A DNA stretch of 45,218 bases from Calditrichota bacterium (lineage in GTDB: Bacteria > Zhuqueibacterota > Zhuqueibacteria > Thermofontimicrobiales > Thermofontimicrobiaceae). Below are positions 36,135 through 45,218 of the stretch, piece after piece. The notes beneath the pieces were generated by a model. The model worked only from the letters and a program-made list of their open reading frames with translations. It was not told the DNA's origin and searched no databases. Each line of letters starts with the position of its first letter. The first letter of the stretch is position 1. Made by a program: the position numbers and the translations under genes. The stretch covers positions 58,616 to 103,833 of the forward strand of contig JAADFU010000018.1 of NCBI GenBank assembly GCA_013152715.1, given 5' to 3'.

Positions 36135-39100
36135 TTATTTCAATAGCGTCATTTTTCTGATTTGCGTAAACTCATCTGTGTGAATTTGGTAAAAATAAAT
36201 TCCTGAAGGAACCTTCATCCCATTTTGATCTGTAGCATCCCAGAGAACTTGATAATAGCCGGCACTCTGATAGCTATCTACCAACTTTTTTATCTGCTGT
36301 CCTTTTATGTTGTAAATTTGCAAGTTAACGCGCCCAGAATTTGCCAATTGAAAATTAATCGTCGTTGTCGGATTAAAAGGATTCGGATAATTTTGGGAAA
36401 GAGAAAATTCATCAGGAATCTCTTTGTCGATTCTTTCAACCCCTGTTATATTTTTAAAATGAGCGGTCACATTTTTATTTCCGTCAATGATTAAAAATTC
36501 AGGATTCTGAATGCCGGTTACATCTCCGCTCCAATGGTCAAAAACATACCCCGAAAGCGGCAATGGAGATAATATAACAACTTCGCCGCTCTCGTAACTG
36601 CTTTTAAATGGTGTACGATTGACTGTTCCAGAGCCCTGAGGGTCAACAATGATATTGACAAAGTAATTGAAAGACTTCACAATAAGGACTTTATGAATAT
36701 CGCTCCAGTCGGATATTACACTGCTGTTCTCTTTGCAGCGCGCTCTTGCGCGAATCTCCATTGTATCACTGTAGCTAAAAATATGCTGTCTGGTATTCTT
36801 TCCCCAATCCGAAAGCGTGCTATCTCCCCAATCGAACTGATATTCAACTTCGTGTCCCAGATTACACGCGGCGCCTGTCGTTACAAATGTCAATTGTTCA
36901 CCGATCATGCCGCTGTCCGGACCAGTTGGCGTAAGCGGCGTGGATACAGATTCGACAACCTCCGAGAAATTTGCAGTGACATTCATGTCGCGTGTCAAAA
37001 CAACAAATATGGGATTTTCTGTTCCTTCAAGGTCTCCGCTCCAATTATCGAAATTGTAACCTTCAATAGCAACCGCTGTGAGTTTCACCGTATCATTTTT
37101 TGCATATTCTTGTTTATCTGGTTCTTTGGTTACAGTTCCTTTGGTTTCCGGATTAATTGTAATATAAATACTAAAATGCGGCACCGGTTCATAACGAACA
37201 ATAATTGTTGCAAACTGACTCCAATCAGACATGACAGCAGGGTTTACGATACTTCGGGCTCTGGCTTTTACAGAAAAATCTCCAGAATCCGCATAAACAT
37301 AGGTCTGACTCGAATCTCCCCAGGGAGACTGCTGCCCATCGCCCCAGTCGAACTGGTATTCCACGGCCGTTCCCCTGTTGTCTAATGCGCCGGACGTTAC
37401 AAAGGTGACATTTTTTCCGACAAAAACAGAATCAGGCCCCGTTAAAGACGTAGGAACGGAAACAGTCTCTTGATAAATTTGTATCACAAAAGCCGGACTC
37501 CAGCCGGACACCACCAGCGTATCGGCAGTGCTTCTGGCGCGTGTTTTAATTTCATAAAGCTGTGAAGCCTGGAAAATGTGAACTGCGCTGGAATCACCCC
37601 AACCGGACAAATTCCCATCACCCCAATCAAATTGATATTGAATTGGATTCCCTTTATTGTCAATGGCTCCGTTCGTCGTAAAAGTTAATGTATCACCAAC
37701 GAAACCGCTATCAGGACCGTCAATCATGGTCGGCGCGCTCACCATCTCAGCGGTTCCTGAAACAAAATGCGCCGTCACATTTTTATCGCCGTCCATTGTC
37801 AATTGAGTCGGATTATCTGTCCCTGCTAAATCTCCACCCCAATATTGGAAACTGAACGAATCTTCATTCGCGACGGCCATTTTTCCTGACGGCTCAAAAC
37901 CACCGTCTCTGGTAATAATTAATTTATCCAAACGAGCCTTCTTGTCTCTTTTGATAACCCGCAACTCATGTTCCCCCGCTGTCAGATTGAACTGTTGAAC
38001 CTGATGTTGATCACTCACCTTCTGCCATTTCCACTTATTATAGTCTTTGTCTAAATGCCAGGTTAAAGTGTCGCCGTCGTCAACGAGGAAGAAAAAACTA
38101 TCCTCGGTATCAGCTAATGCATAACATCTACCCCAAATAAAATAATTCCCGGTAGTCTCAATAATGACATGATAAATGGCATCTCCATCTCTAGGGCTAC
38201 CTTGCGTGCCATAAATGTACATATTCTCCGAAGCAGTCGTATCGGTTTCAACCCAGAAATTTCCGCTCAATGTTCCTGTTTCCGCTTCAACATAAATATT
38301 GCCATCAAAAGGCCCGTTGCCATTTGAAGGAATAGCGTACAACAGCACAGTTTCATTATCTGCATACAAATTTTTTCGCGGCTGAATCTGCACGATCCCC
38401 GAATTCAAAGGATCAACACTTACATCCAAAGTATTTCCTTCAAGCAATTCATTAATGACGATGTCGATACTTTTTGACCAGCCGGATTGAGCTCCAACGT
38501 CCTCACTGCAGCGCGCCCGGGCTTTTACAGAGAAAGTTCCGACTTCTGTATAGGTATGTGTCTGAACTGAATCTCCCCAGAAAGATTGCGAACCATCGCC
38601 AAAATCAAATTGGTACTCTACCGGATGCCCGAGACTGCTTTGGCTTCCGCCAGTAGCGAAACTAATCTCGACATCTTTGTACGCTGCCGCAGGTCCAATA
38701 ACTGTATCTGGAACAGTCACTTGTTCTCCGCCCTCATAAATAAAATTTGCAATAATCGTTCTGCTTCTTCTCATATAAATATTTATTGGATTATCCGTGT
38801 AGTAAGAAATATCTCCACTCCAATGGTCAAAACGATAATTCAAATTGGGTGTGGCATGCAAAGCAACTCGTTCATTCTGCGCATAGGTGTCCTTATCAGG
38901 ATCTTTCTGAACCGTGCCCCCAGCTTCAGGATCGGCGAGTACTGTCAACACATAATTTGCCTGTTCGCCCGTAATATTAATTGTTGCGCTTGGAGACCAA
39001 TTGGAGACGATGTTCGTGTGGACCGCACATCTCGCTCGTGCCTTTATATTGAATGCGCCAGTAGCAGCATAGCGGTGCGAAGCATGATCATTCCCCCAAC

Positions 39101-40133
39101 CCGACTGATTTCCATCGCCAAAATCAAATTGGTATTCCACTTCATGACCGAGTGAACTGGCTGCATTTCCTGAAACAAATTGGACGTCTGTATCAATCTG
39201 GCCGCTTGTCGGGCCGTCCGGTTTATCCGGAGTGGTAACCGTTTCCGTGTCTCCGCCGCCTCCACCATCTTTTACAAAATTAGCTGTGATTGAACGACTT
39301 TTTAGCATGTAAATATTTACCGGGTTGGTGGTGCTTTTAAGACCATCTGTCCAGCGATCAAATCGGTAGCCAGCGTTAGGAATAGCTTGCAGTTTAACCT
39401 GATCTCCGTCATCATAGCCATCTTGTTCAGGCGTAATCTCTACGCGCCCTGCGTTTTCAGGCTCGATTGTAATTGTTAAAATATGCTTATCAGGACCATT
39501 GATGCGTACCGACAATGAAGCTGACCAACCGGAAACTGTATTTGGCTCTGCTGTGCTCCGGGCGCGCACACGGACGTTGTAACTACCTGATTTCCCAAAA
39601 GCATAAGTTCTTGTTGATCCTCCCCATTCAGAGATTCTTCCATCCCCCCAATCATACAAATATTCAACACTCCCCCCAATTGAGCTATTTGCCCCGCCGG
39701 AGCGAAAAGTTAGCCACTCACCGGTTTGGGCGGATGTCGAGCCGCTGGGTTTGTTGGGAGAAGTAATTTTATTATTATCTTGAATCACAAAATTAGCGAC
39801 AATTGTCCGATTTTCTTCCATGTGAATATCCACCGGATTGTACCCGAGTCTATCAATATCGCCGCTCCAATTCAAGAACTGATATCGTCCGCCCGCATTT
39901 GCTTTCAGTGTAACTTTTTCGCCCGCATCGTAATTCGCTTTATCAGGAGTTTTCGTAACTGATCCAGCGCCATCAGGGTTAATCTCGATATTTAAAATCT
40001 GCAAAATAGTTGATTTGGTTGATTTCTCCGAGGAAGTTTCACTCTGAGCCCATAACAACGGAGAAGACAACGATAAAACAAGTCCCCCCAAAAACAAAAA
40101 TTTTTTTCCTGCCTTTTTAACTTTTTGAAACAT
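36135..40133 (-). CDS. Exported InlB-repeat/PKD adhesin-like protein with one carbohydrate-binding-like module
   Basis: The 1332-residue protein has a signal peptide (about 1-30, ending LLWAQ) and no enzymatic domain. Six InlB-B-type repeats alternate with six PKD domains: repeat openings such as LNIEINPDGAGSVTKTPDK, PKD openings such as NKPSGSTSAQTGEWLTF and cores YQFDWGDG. A carbohydrate-binding-like module sits inside the fourth InlB-type repeat (about residues 611-751: IYVEAETGTLSGNF to FEPSGKM). The sorting tail SQNYPNPFNPTTTINFQL is at the C-terminus. AGGAGG lies 5 nt before the ATG. The last repeats match those of the giant esterase closely (GTVNRTPFKS versus GSVNRTPFKS), so these genes share recent ancestry or exchange. 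The likely role is surface binding or a spacer stalk; a similarity to internalin itself is not implied, since no leucine-rich repeats are present. Confidence 0.82.
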   Translation of the reverse strand: MFQKVKKAGKKFLFLGGLVLSLSSPLLWAQSETSSEKSTKSTILQILNIEINPDGAGSVTKTPDKANYDAGEKVTLKANAGGRYQFLNWSGDIDRLGYNPVDIHMEENRTIVANFVIQDNNKITSPNKPSGSTSAQTGEWLTFRSGGANSSIGGSVEYLYDWGDGRISEWGGSTRTYAFGKSGSYNVRVRARSTAEPNTVSGWSASLSVRINGPDKHILTITIEPENAGRVEITPEQDGYDDGDQVKLQAIPNAGYRFDRWTDGLKSTTNPVNIYMLKSRSITANFVKDGGGGGDTETVTTPDKPDGPTSGQIDTDVQFVSGNAASSLGHEVEYQFDFGDGNQSGWGNDHASHRYAATGAFNIKARARCAVHTNIVSNWSPSATINITGEQANYVLTVLADPEAGGTVQKDPDKDTYAQNERVALHATPNLNYRFDHWSGDISYYTDNPINIYMRRSRTIIANFIYEGGEQVTVPDTVIGPAAAYKDVEISFATGGSQSSLGHPVEYQFDFGDGSQSFWGDSVQTHTYTEVGTFSVKARARCSEDVGAQSGWSKSIDIVINELLEGNTLDVSVDPLNSGIVQIQPRKNLYADNETVLLYAIPSNGNGPFDGNIYVEAETGTLSGNFWVETDTTASENMYIYGTQGSPRDGDAIYHVIIETTGNYFIWGRCYALADTEDSFFFLVDDGDTLTWHLDKDYNKWKWQKVSDQHQVQQFNLTAGEHELRVIKRDKKARLDKLIITRDGGFEPSGKMAVANEDSFSFQYWGGDLAGTDNPTQLTMDGDKNVTAHFVSGTAEMVSAPTMIDGPDSGFVGDTLTFTTNGAIDNKGNPIQYQFDWGDGNLSGWGDSSAVHIFQASQLYEIKTRARSTADTLVVSGWSPAFVIQIYQETVSVPTSLTGPDSVFVGKNVTFVTSGALDNRGTAVEYQFDWGDGQQSPWGDSSQTYVYADSGDFSVKARARSIVNPAVMSDWSQFATIIVRYEPVPHFSIYITINPETKGTVTKEPDKQEYAKNDTVKLTAVAIEGYNFDNWSGDLEGTENPIFVVLTRDMNVTANFSEVVESVSTPLTPTGPDSGMIGEQLTFVTTGAACNLGHEVEYQFDWGDSTLSDWGKNTRQHIFSYSDTMEIRARARCKENSSVISDWSDIHKVLIVKSFNYFVNIIVDPQGSGTVNRTPFKSSYESGEVVILSPLPLSGYVFDHWSGDVTGIQNPEFLIIDGNKNVTAHFKNITGVERIDKEIPDEFSLSQNYPNPFNPTTTINFQLANSGRVNLQIYNIKGQQIKKLVDSYQSAGYYQVLWDATDQNGMKVPSGIYFYQIHTDEFTQIRKMTLLK

Positions 40134-40612
40134 TGCGACCTCCTGGAGTGTTATTGCTATGCAATATGCTCGTTCATAATTCTACAAGAACATTTTTCTT
40201 TTTTTTGAAATAGTGAACGCAACAGGCAAAAGAAGAAAAACTTCCTTAAAATAGTGATCCCTGAAATAAAGTCAAGTTGCAAATAAAAACCGTTAAAACG
40301 CTACTACCATGTCAAGAACTTTATCAACATCATTTCCCGTTTTAACGGCTAAGTTATGACTTTCTCTGCTTTCAACGGAATTTTCAGGCTCGTTTTATGA
40401 ACTATTTTGCAAAATACATGCCAAAATAAAGGGTTAAAAACTTAAAGTTATCCAAATTTTGTATTTAATTAAAATAAAGTTTTCAGATTTTCATCTGCAT
40501 AAATATTAAAGAGTTAATACTGGGCATGTCTATAATTTTATATTATTATTAATGTTAGCGTATTTTTAAAATAACTTTGGAAATTCAAACCCCTTTAGCT
40601 CAAAACAGCAAA
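40134..40612 (-). other. Intergenic region upstream of the repeat adhesin
   Basis: These 479 bp hold no credible gene. They are AT-rich and should contain the promoter of the adhesin gene at 36135-40133. I found no convincing -35/-10 pair on the minus strand. The notable element is an 11-bp inverted repeat at 40290-40348. No hairpin with a T-tract was found just after the gene that ends at 40613. Confidence 0.5.
40290..40348. repeat. Perfect 11-bp inverted repeat with 37-bp spacer
   Basis: CCGTTAAAACG (40290-40300) and CGTTTTAACGG (40338-40348) are exact reverse complements. They lie about 160-215 bp upstream of the adhesin start codon. The mixed composition makes chance less likely than for the AT-only repeat at 2539. 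A regulator site with two half-sites, or a scar of a small element, are both possible. Confidence 0.5.
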
Positions 40613-43600
40613 CTAACGAATAAGAACCATCTTTTTTACCTGATTGAATCCAGATGTTTCAAACCGATACAGATACACTCCAGTTGGCACTTTCTCGCCG
40701 TTTTCGTTCCTGGCATCCCAAATTAGCGTATAAAAACCAGCCGGCTTAAATTCATTCAGCAGTACGCGAACAATCTGACCACGAATATTGTAGACAGTCA
40801 ACTTGACTTTTTCGGGTTTTGGGATTTGAAATTTAATGCGTGTTTCCGGATTGAAAGGATTAGGGTAATTTTGTGACAAAGCATACGAAGTCGGTTTTTG
40901 ATTTCCTTCAGATTCTACGCCAGTCACTGACTCGAAGAAAGCCGTGATAGTCGTATCACCCACCATTGTTATCAACTTTGACCGACTTGTATCCCGACTC
41001 ACACCATTCCAATTAACAAAAATATAATTCGGGCTATCATTCGCTTTTAGCTCAACTATTTCATTAAAATCATAATCGCTTTCGTTGGGGAATTTCTCAA
41101 CATCACCGGCATTTTCAGGATCAAGGTTCACAATCAACTTACATCCGCTGATACGAACCTGAAATTCTCCGGACCAATTGGAAACTGAAACAGTATCGCT
41201 TTTGCTTCGCGCTCGAGACCGAACAAGATAATCTCCGGAATTGAAAAATTTGTGAGATTGCACAGAATCACCCCAGGTTGACAACAGTCCATCGCCCCAA
41301 TCAAATTGGTAATTCGCACTATCTCCATTTGCCGTTTTGGCTCCTCGCGCAACAAAAACCAATGATTGTGCCCGATATCCCTTGTCCGGGCCTGTAATTG
41401 ACTGCGGCGCAGTAACAGGAGGCACTTTCACACCAAAGAATGCCGTTACCTCTTTATTACCATTCATCACAATAACACCCGGATCAAAATCGCCGGTCAA
41501 ATCTCCGCTCCAATGATCGAAGCTGTAATTTTCCAAACCCACAGTATACAAACGGACAGTATCCTGATAAGCATACTGAACCTTTTGTGGGCTTTTGACC
41601 ACAACGCCGCTGCTCTCCGGCTCTACAATTATATTCAATTCCAATCCGGAAATTTCAATCAAATGTGGGGCTGACCAATTAGATATCACATCAGACGAAA
41701 CTTTTGATCTGCCACGTGCACGAACTTCAAATGTATATGGCATGAAATAGACGTGCGCCCTTTCTTTCGCACCCCATTGCGAAAGTGTGCCATCTCCCCA
41801 ATTAAATTGATATTCTACCTCATTGCCCAGATTGCTTCTGGCGCTGTCAGTCGAGAAAACAATGTGCTGTCCGATAATCCCTTGTTCGACGGCTACCGGT
41901 GAAATCGGCGGAGAAATTTGTTCCTCGCTTTGTGAAAATTCCGCGACGAAATCCTTGTCACAATCCAGCACAATTGTTATCGGATTATCATTTCCGGAAA
42001 AGCTGCCGTTCCAATGATTGAAAGTGTAACCCTGATTTGGAACAGCAGTCAAATGCACTGTTGCGCTGTCCGGATATTCATCCTGATGCGGACTGACTAA
42101 AATTTGTCCGGCGCCTTCCGGGGCAGCCCTAACCACAAGTTTCCGGCCAGACAAAGTGACATTTTGAGGTTGAGACCAACCGGAAACAATACTCATATTG
42201 ACCTTTGACCTGGCTCTTGACTGGACGAGTTTTATTCCCGTAACAAAATAAGCATGACTTTTAACGGAATCATCCCATGTTGACAGCAATCCGTCTCCCC
42301 ATTTGAACTGGTATTCCACAGGATTACCTAAATTGCTAACAGACCCCCCCGTTGAAAATGTCAGGAATCTACCCATGATACCTGAATCCGGCCCGGCAAC
42401 AAAAGTAGGGGCTGATACTGTTTCTTCCGTCCGGGTAAAATGAGCTGTCACTGTCTTGTCGGAATTCATAACGATATTCTTCGGATTTTCATTTCCTATC
42501 AAATCTCCTGACCATTCAGTGAAAGAATAGCCCTTATTTCCAGCAGCGAACAATTCCACTGTCTCGCCCGCAGCAAAGGTTGAATCATCTGGATTTTTGT
42601 TAACCTCGCCCCATCCCGGAGGATCGATTAGTATCGTTAATGTGTATGCAGAAATATTAATTTCATGTGACGCTGACCATTCCGATACGACACGCGGGTG
42701 CTGAGCGCAGCGCGCGTGTGCTCTGACATACATTATTCCAGTGTTAGAATAAAAATGTTGTTGCGAAGCGTCTCCCCATTCTGATTTCGTACTATCACCC
42801 CAGTCAAATTGATATTCCACTACATGCCCGAAGCTACTTGAAGCATTATTAGCCACAAACGTCATTTGTACGTTTATGGTCCCAGATGTCGGACCCTCAA
42901 TAATTGCCGGTTTAGAAACGGTTTCGCTTATAAAGTTAGCGTAGATAACTCGATCTCTTTTCATAAAAAGGTTGACGGGATTCCAAGTAGTCGTGTCTAT
43001 ATCCCCTGTCCAATTTTGAAATTCCCAGCTTACATCAGCCGGAAATGCACGAATTTGAACAACTTCCGATAAATCGTACTCCTGTTTATCCGGATTAATT
43101 GTGACATGACCGGAGAGATCAGGATTGACATTAACAGTCAACATTAAGCCAGAGACATGTACTATTAATCCGGCCGACCAATCGGAAACTACCTCACTAT
43201 GTTCGGCACAGCGCGCATGCGCTTTAATTTCGAAATCTCCGGTTTTTGAGTAAACATAATCTACTGAAGCTGACCCCCAATTTGATTGGTTTCCGTCTCC
43301 AAAATCGAATTGGTACTGAATACTATGACCCAAACTGCTCGATGCCCCTCCTGTAGAAAAATGATACTCATCTCCGGCTTTAAGACTACTCGGACCTGTC
43401 GGTTTATTAGGAATCGACACGGTCTCCATCACAAAATTTGCTGTAACATTTTTATTGCCATTCATGGTAATTGTTTTCGGATTTGTTGATCCAGTTAAAT
43501 CTCCACTCCAGTGATCGAAGACATAAGCCTGGTTAGATGCGACAGCCGTAAGACGTACTGATTCGTGATAAGCATATTCATTTTTATTTGGACTTCGCTG

Positions 43601-44323
43601 TACTTCACCCGCATTTTCCGGGGAAACTGATACATTCAAATGATAGCCGGCGACGTCCACTTGCAAGCCGCTTGACCAAGAGGATACGATATTTATATGC
43701 GTTGTGCAGCGCGCTTTTGCCTTGACAGTGTATGTCCCTGTTTCGTTATAAGTATGTGATTTGGTTTTGGAGCCCCAGTTGGATTCGCTACCATCTCCCC
43801 AATCAAACTTATACTCAACGCTATGCCCTAAATTGCTTGTAGAGCCTCCGGTTGAATACGTCAATTGCTGCCCGATAATTCCTGATTGAGGTCCTGTTGG
43901 CTTATTTGGTTTAGTGATAATTTCTTCCCCCAAAAAATTTGCAGTAATGTTTTTGGGTCCATTCATCGTAACCTGCGTCGGATTATCCATTCCAGTAACA
44001 TCGCCCGACCAGCCGTCCCAATGGTAGCTCGTCGCCGCAGTTGCGCTGATTTGAACAGATTCATTTTCATCGTACCAAACGCCCGGGGGAGCTGGCGTTG
44101 CTGTGCCTCCCTCCGGCGGATTTTCCGTCATCGACAAGAAATATTGCGTCTTCCAATTTGCCACAACCTCTTTGGGGCCAGACATAGTCGTGCTGCCAGA
44201 ACTATTCGTCCCGCTGTAATCCCCGCTCCACTGCGTAAATACATAACGCGTGCCATTCGATTCATTCGCCGGACTGCTCACACTGAAATTCGCCGTCACT
44301 CCCGAATTGTACCAACCAGCGCC
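40613..44323 (-). pseudogene. InlB-repeat/PKD adhesin, C-terminal part downstream of a frameshift
   Basis: This is the longer piece of a gene that continues in another frame at 44324-45218. About 1236 residues contain about eight InlB-B-type repeats and six PKD domains (openings NKPTGPQSGIIGQQL, NKPTGPSSLKAGDEY, TFVAGPDSGIMGRFL), and the sorting tail SQNYPNPFNPETRIKFQI ending KKMVLIR. The first possible start is a GTG inside a repeat (VTANFSV), so it is not an independent gene. The break is a 7-nt contraction at about 44323, found by comparison with the neighbouring copy at 44513-44540. The protein has no catalytic domain and should be a surface stalk or adhesin. Whether this is a real mutation or an assembly error in repeated DNA cannot be settled here; coding quality is otherwise intact. 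Confidence 0.8.
44145..44322. repeat. 178-bp repeat, copy 1
   Basis: This matches 45041-45218 with 3 mismatches in 178 bp. It encodes one InlB-type repeat module. The offset between copies is 896 bp, which is not a multiple of three because of the 7-nt contraction just beyond copy 1. Confidence 0.9.
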
Positions 44324-45218
44324 GAGTCGTGCGCCGACGTTACTGTCAAATAATACTGCGCATCCCAGTTCGCCGTAACTTCTTTCGGTTGATTCATCGT
44401 CACACTGCCCGATGGGCTACTGCCAGTATAATCCCCGCTCCACGTCGTGAACATATATCGCGTACCATTCGATTCGTCCGCAGGACTGCTCACACTGAAA
44501 TTCGCCGTCGACCCCGAATTGTACCAACCTGTCCCCTGAGGCGAGTCGTGACTCGAGTTTACTGTTAAATAATACTGCGTCGTGAAATTCGCCGTAACTG
44601 TCCGATTCGAACCAGGAACGACGTACGTATGGCTCTGGTTGCCTCCGTCTGTCCAGTTCGAGTAAAGATATTGAACATTCGTCGCGCCGCTTTGGGGCGA
44701 ATCCACTGCCAATGTGTGTTGGCTATTCTCTACCCAATGAAAAACCTGACTACTCGTATAAGTTGTCCCGTCAACGCGAAATGATAAGCCAACAGGATTC
44801 GTACCAACAGTCACATCTACTAATTTGCCAAAATTTGCTGTCACTTGTTTGGGACTCGTCATCTGTACCGTTGCCGGACGAGACGTGCCGCTCAAATCAC
44901 CTGACCAACCTGCCCACTCATACCCACTGGAAACAGTCGCATTGACTTGAACATTCTCTCCACTATCATACCATGCCCCCGGCGGCGAAGGCGTAATATC
45001 ACCCCCGGCACTCGGATTCTCCGACGTTGTTAAATAGTGTTGCGTCTTCCAATTTGCCACAACCTCTTTGGGGCCAGACATAGTCGTGCTGCCAGAACTA
45101 TTCGTCCCGCTGTAAGCGCCGCTCCATTGCGTAAATACATAACGCGTGCCATTCGATTCATTCGCCGGACTGCTCACACTGAAATTCGCCGTCACTCCCG
45201 AATTGTACCAACCAGCGC
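44296..45218 (-). CDS. InlB-type repeat adhesin, upstream part (cut by window edge, frameshifted at 3' end)
   Basis: The frame is open through the right edge, so the true start is outside. About 307 residues contain InlB-B-type repeats of a more uniform kind: SSGYEWAGWSGDLSG; TGWYNSGSTANFSV; NGTRYMFTTWSGDY. A block containing LSFRVDGTTYTSSQ and a TVTANF ending resembles repeats in the cohesin-like protein at 23901-26669. The frame leaves the family pattern after AHDS and reaches a stop at 44296, where the correct continuation (GAGWYNSG) lies in the next frame. With the fragment at 40613-44323 it forms one gene of more than 1500 codons. The nearly identical copies here make recombination or assembly error likely. 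Confidence 0.75.
   Translation of the reverse strand, partial: AGWYNSGVTANFSVSSPANESNGTRYVFTQWSGAYSGTNSSGSTTMSGPKEVVANWKTQHYLTTSENPSAGGDITPSPPGAWYDSGENVQVNATVSSGYEWAGWSGDLSGTSRPATVQMTSPKQVTANFGKLVDVTVGTNPVGLSFRVDGTTYTSSQVFHWVENSQHTLAVDSPQSGATNVQYLYSNWTDGGNQSHTYVVPGSNRTVTANFTTQYYLTVNSSHDSPQGTGWYNSGSTANFSVSSPADESNGTRYMFTTWSGDYTGSSPSGSVTMNQPKEVTANWDAQYYLTVTSAHDSALVGTIRE
45041..45218. repeat. 178-bp repeat, copy 2 (runs to the last base of the window)
   Basis: This matches 44145-44322 with 3 mismatches and stops exactly at the window edge, at the same base where copy 1 meets the frameshift. That is the behaviour of a contig broken at a repeat. Confidence 0.9.

Noticed and set aside
36693-37385. 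230-codon plus-strand frame within the repeat adhesin
   Set aside because: It lies opposite conserved PKD and InlB-type repeats and has a composition typical of an antisense shadow.
40613-44299. Independent gene starting at the GTG at 44299
   Set aside because: The sequence upstream continues the same repeat pattern in the frame broken at about 44323, so this is part of a larger gene.
30642-45218. Regular recurrence of a short motif (such as the reverse complement of CAATTTGATTGGGG) about every 500 bp, at first like a CRISPR or interspersed DNA repeat
   Set aside because: Each occurrence encodes YQFDWGDG in a PKD domain. Spacing and variation follow protein domains, with no repeat-spacer structure.
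36135-45218. Internalin-like virulence proteins
   Set aside because: Only the B-type beta repeats are present, with no leucine-rich repeats or LPXTG anchor. Such repeats are widespread in environmental bacteria.

Overview
The window looks like a piece of a Gram-negative genome from the FCB superphylum, most like an uncultured lineage near Calditrichota or KSB1. The reasons are TonB-dependent outer-membrane receptors with N-terminal carboxypeptidase-regulatory-like domains, a PorV/PorQ-type outer-membrane protein, and many exported proteins ending in a type IX secretion (T9SS)-like sorting domain with the motif NYPNPFNP. The phylum is inferred from style, not from a marker gene. No rRNA, tRNA, CRISPR array, phage gene or transposase was recognised. 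The right edge appears to be a contig end inside a repeat.

Layout. (1) 1-2203: the 3' end of a nitrilase-family hydrolase, then a membrane-anchored amidase-signature enzyme closed by a terminator. These look like ordinary metabolism. (2) 2204-20604, plus strand: an AT-rich promoter region, then eight closely spaced genes that probably form one operon of about 18 kb. The order is TonB-dependent receptor 1, two tandem paralogues of an unrecognised exported family ('X'), a PorV-like protein, receptor 2, a third X protein, a lipoprotein with an IPT/TIG domain and a beta-propeller, and an internally duplicated beta-propeller protein with a sorting tail. A hairpin terminator closes it. (3) 20723-23827, plus strand: a large exported glycoside hydrolase-like (GHL10) protein. 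(4) 23901-45218, minus strand, converging on region 3 at a bidirectional terminator: six large exported proteins. Two are SGNH esterases that carry both a dockerin-like and a cohesin-like domain. One is a giant SGNH esterase with InlB-like repeats, PKD domains and carbohydrate-binding-like modules. One is a cohesin-bearing repeat protein. Two are pure adhesin-like repeat proteins, the last of them frameshifted and cut by the window edge.

How the parts may work together (inference): the receptors and X proteins could form a cell-surface capture and import system. The minus-strand proteins would be surface-attached or released esterases and scaffold or adhesin proteins acting on an acylated polysaccharide. 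Cohesin/dockerin pairing could join several of them, and a T9SS-like route with PorV-like help could export all the tailed proteins. The most unusual points are the two-receptor, three-X-protein operon, the coexistence of cohesin and dockerin in single esterases, and carbohydrate-binding modules nested inside InlB-type repeats at one recurring position.
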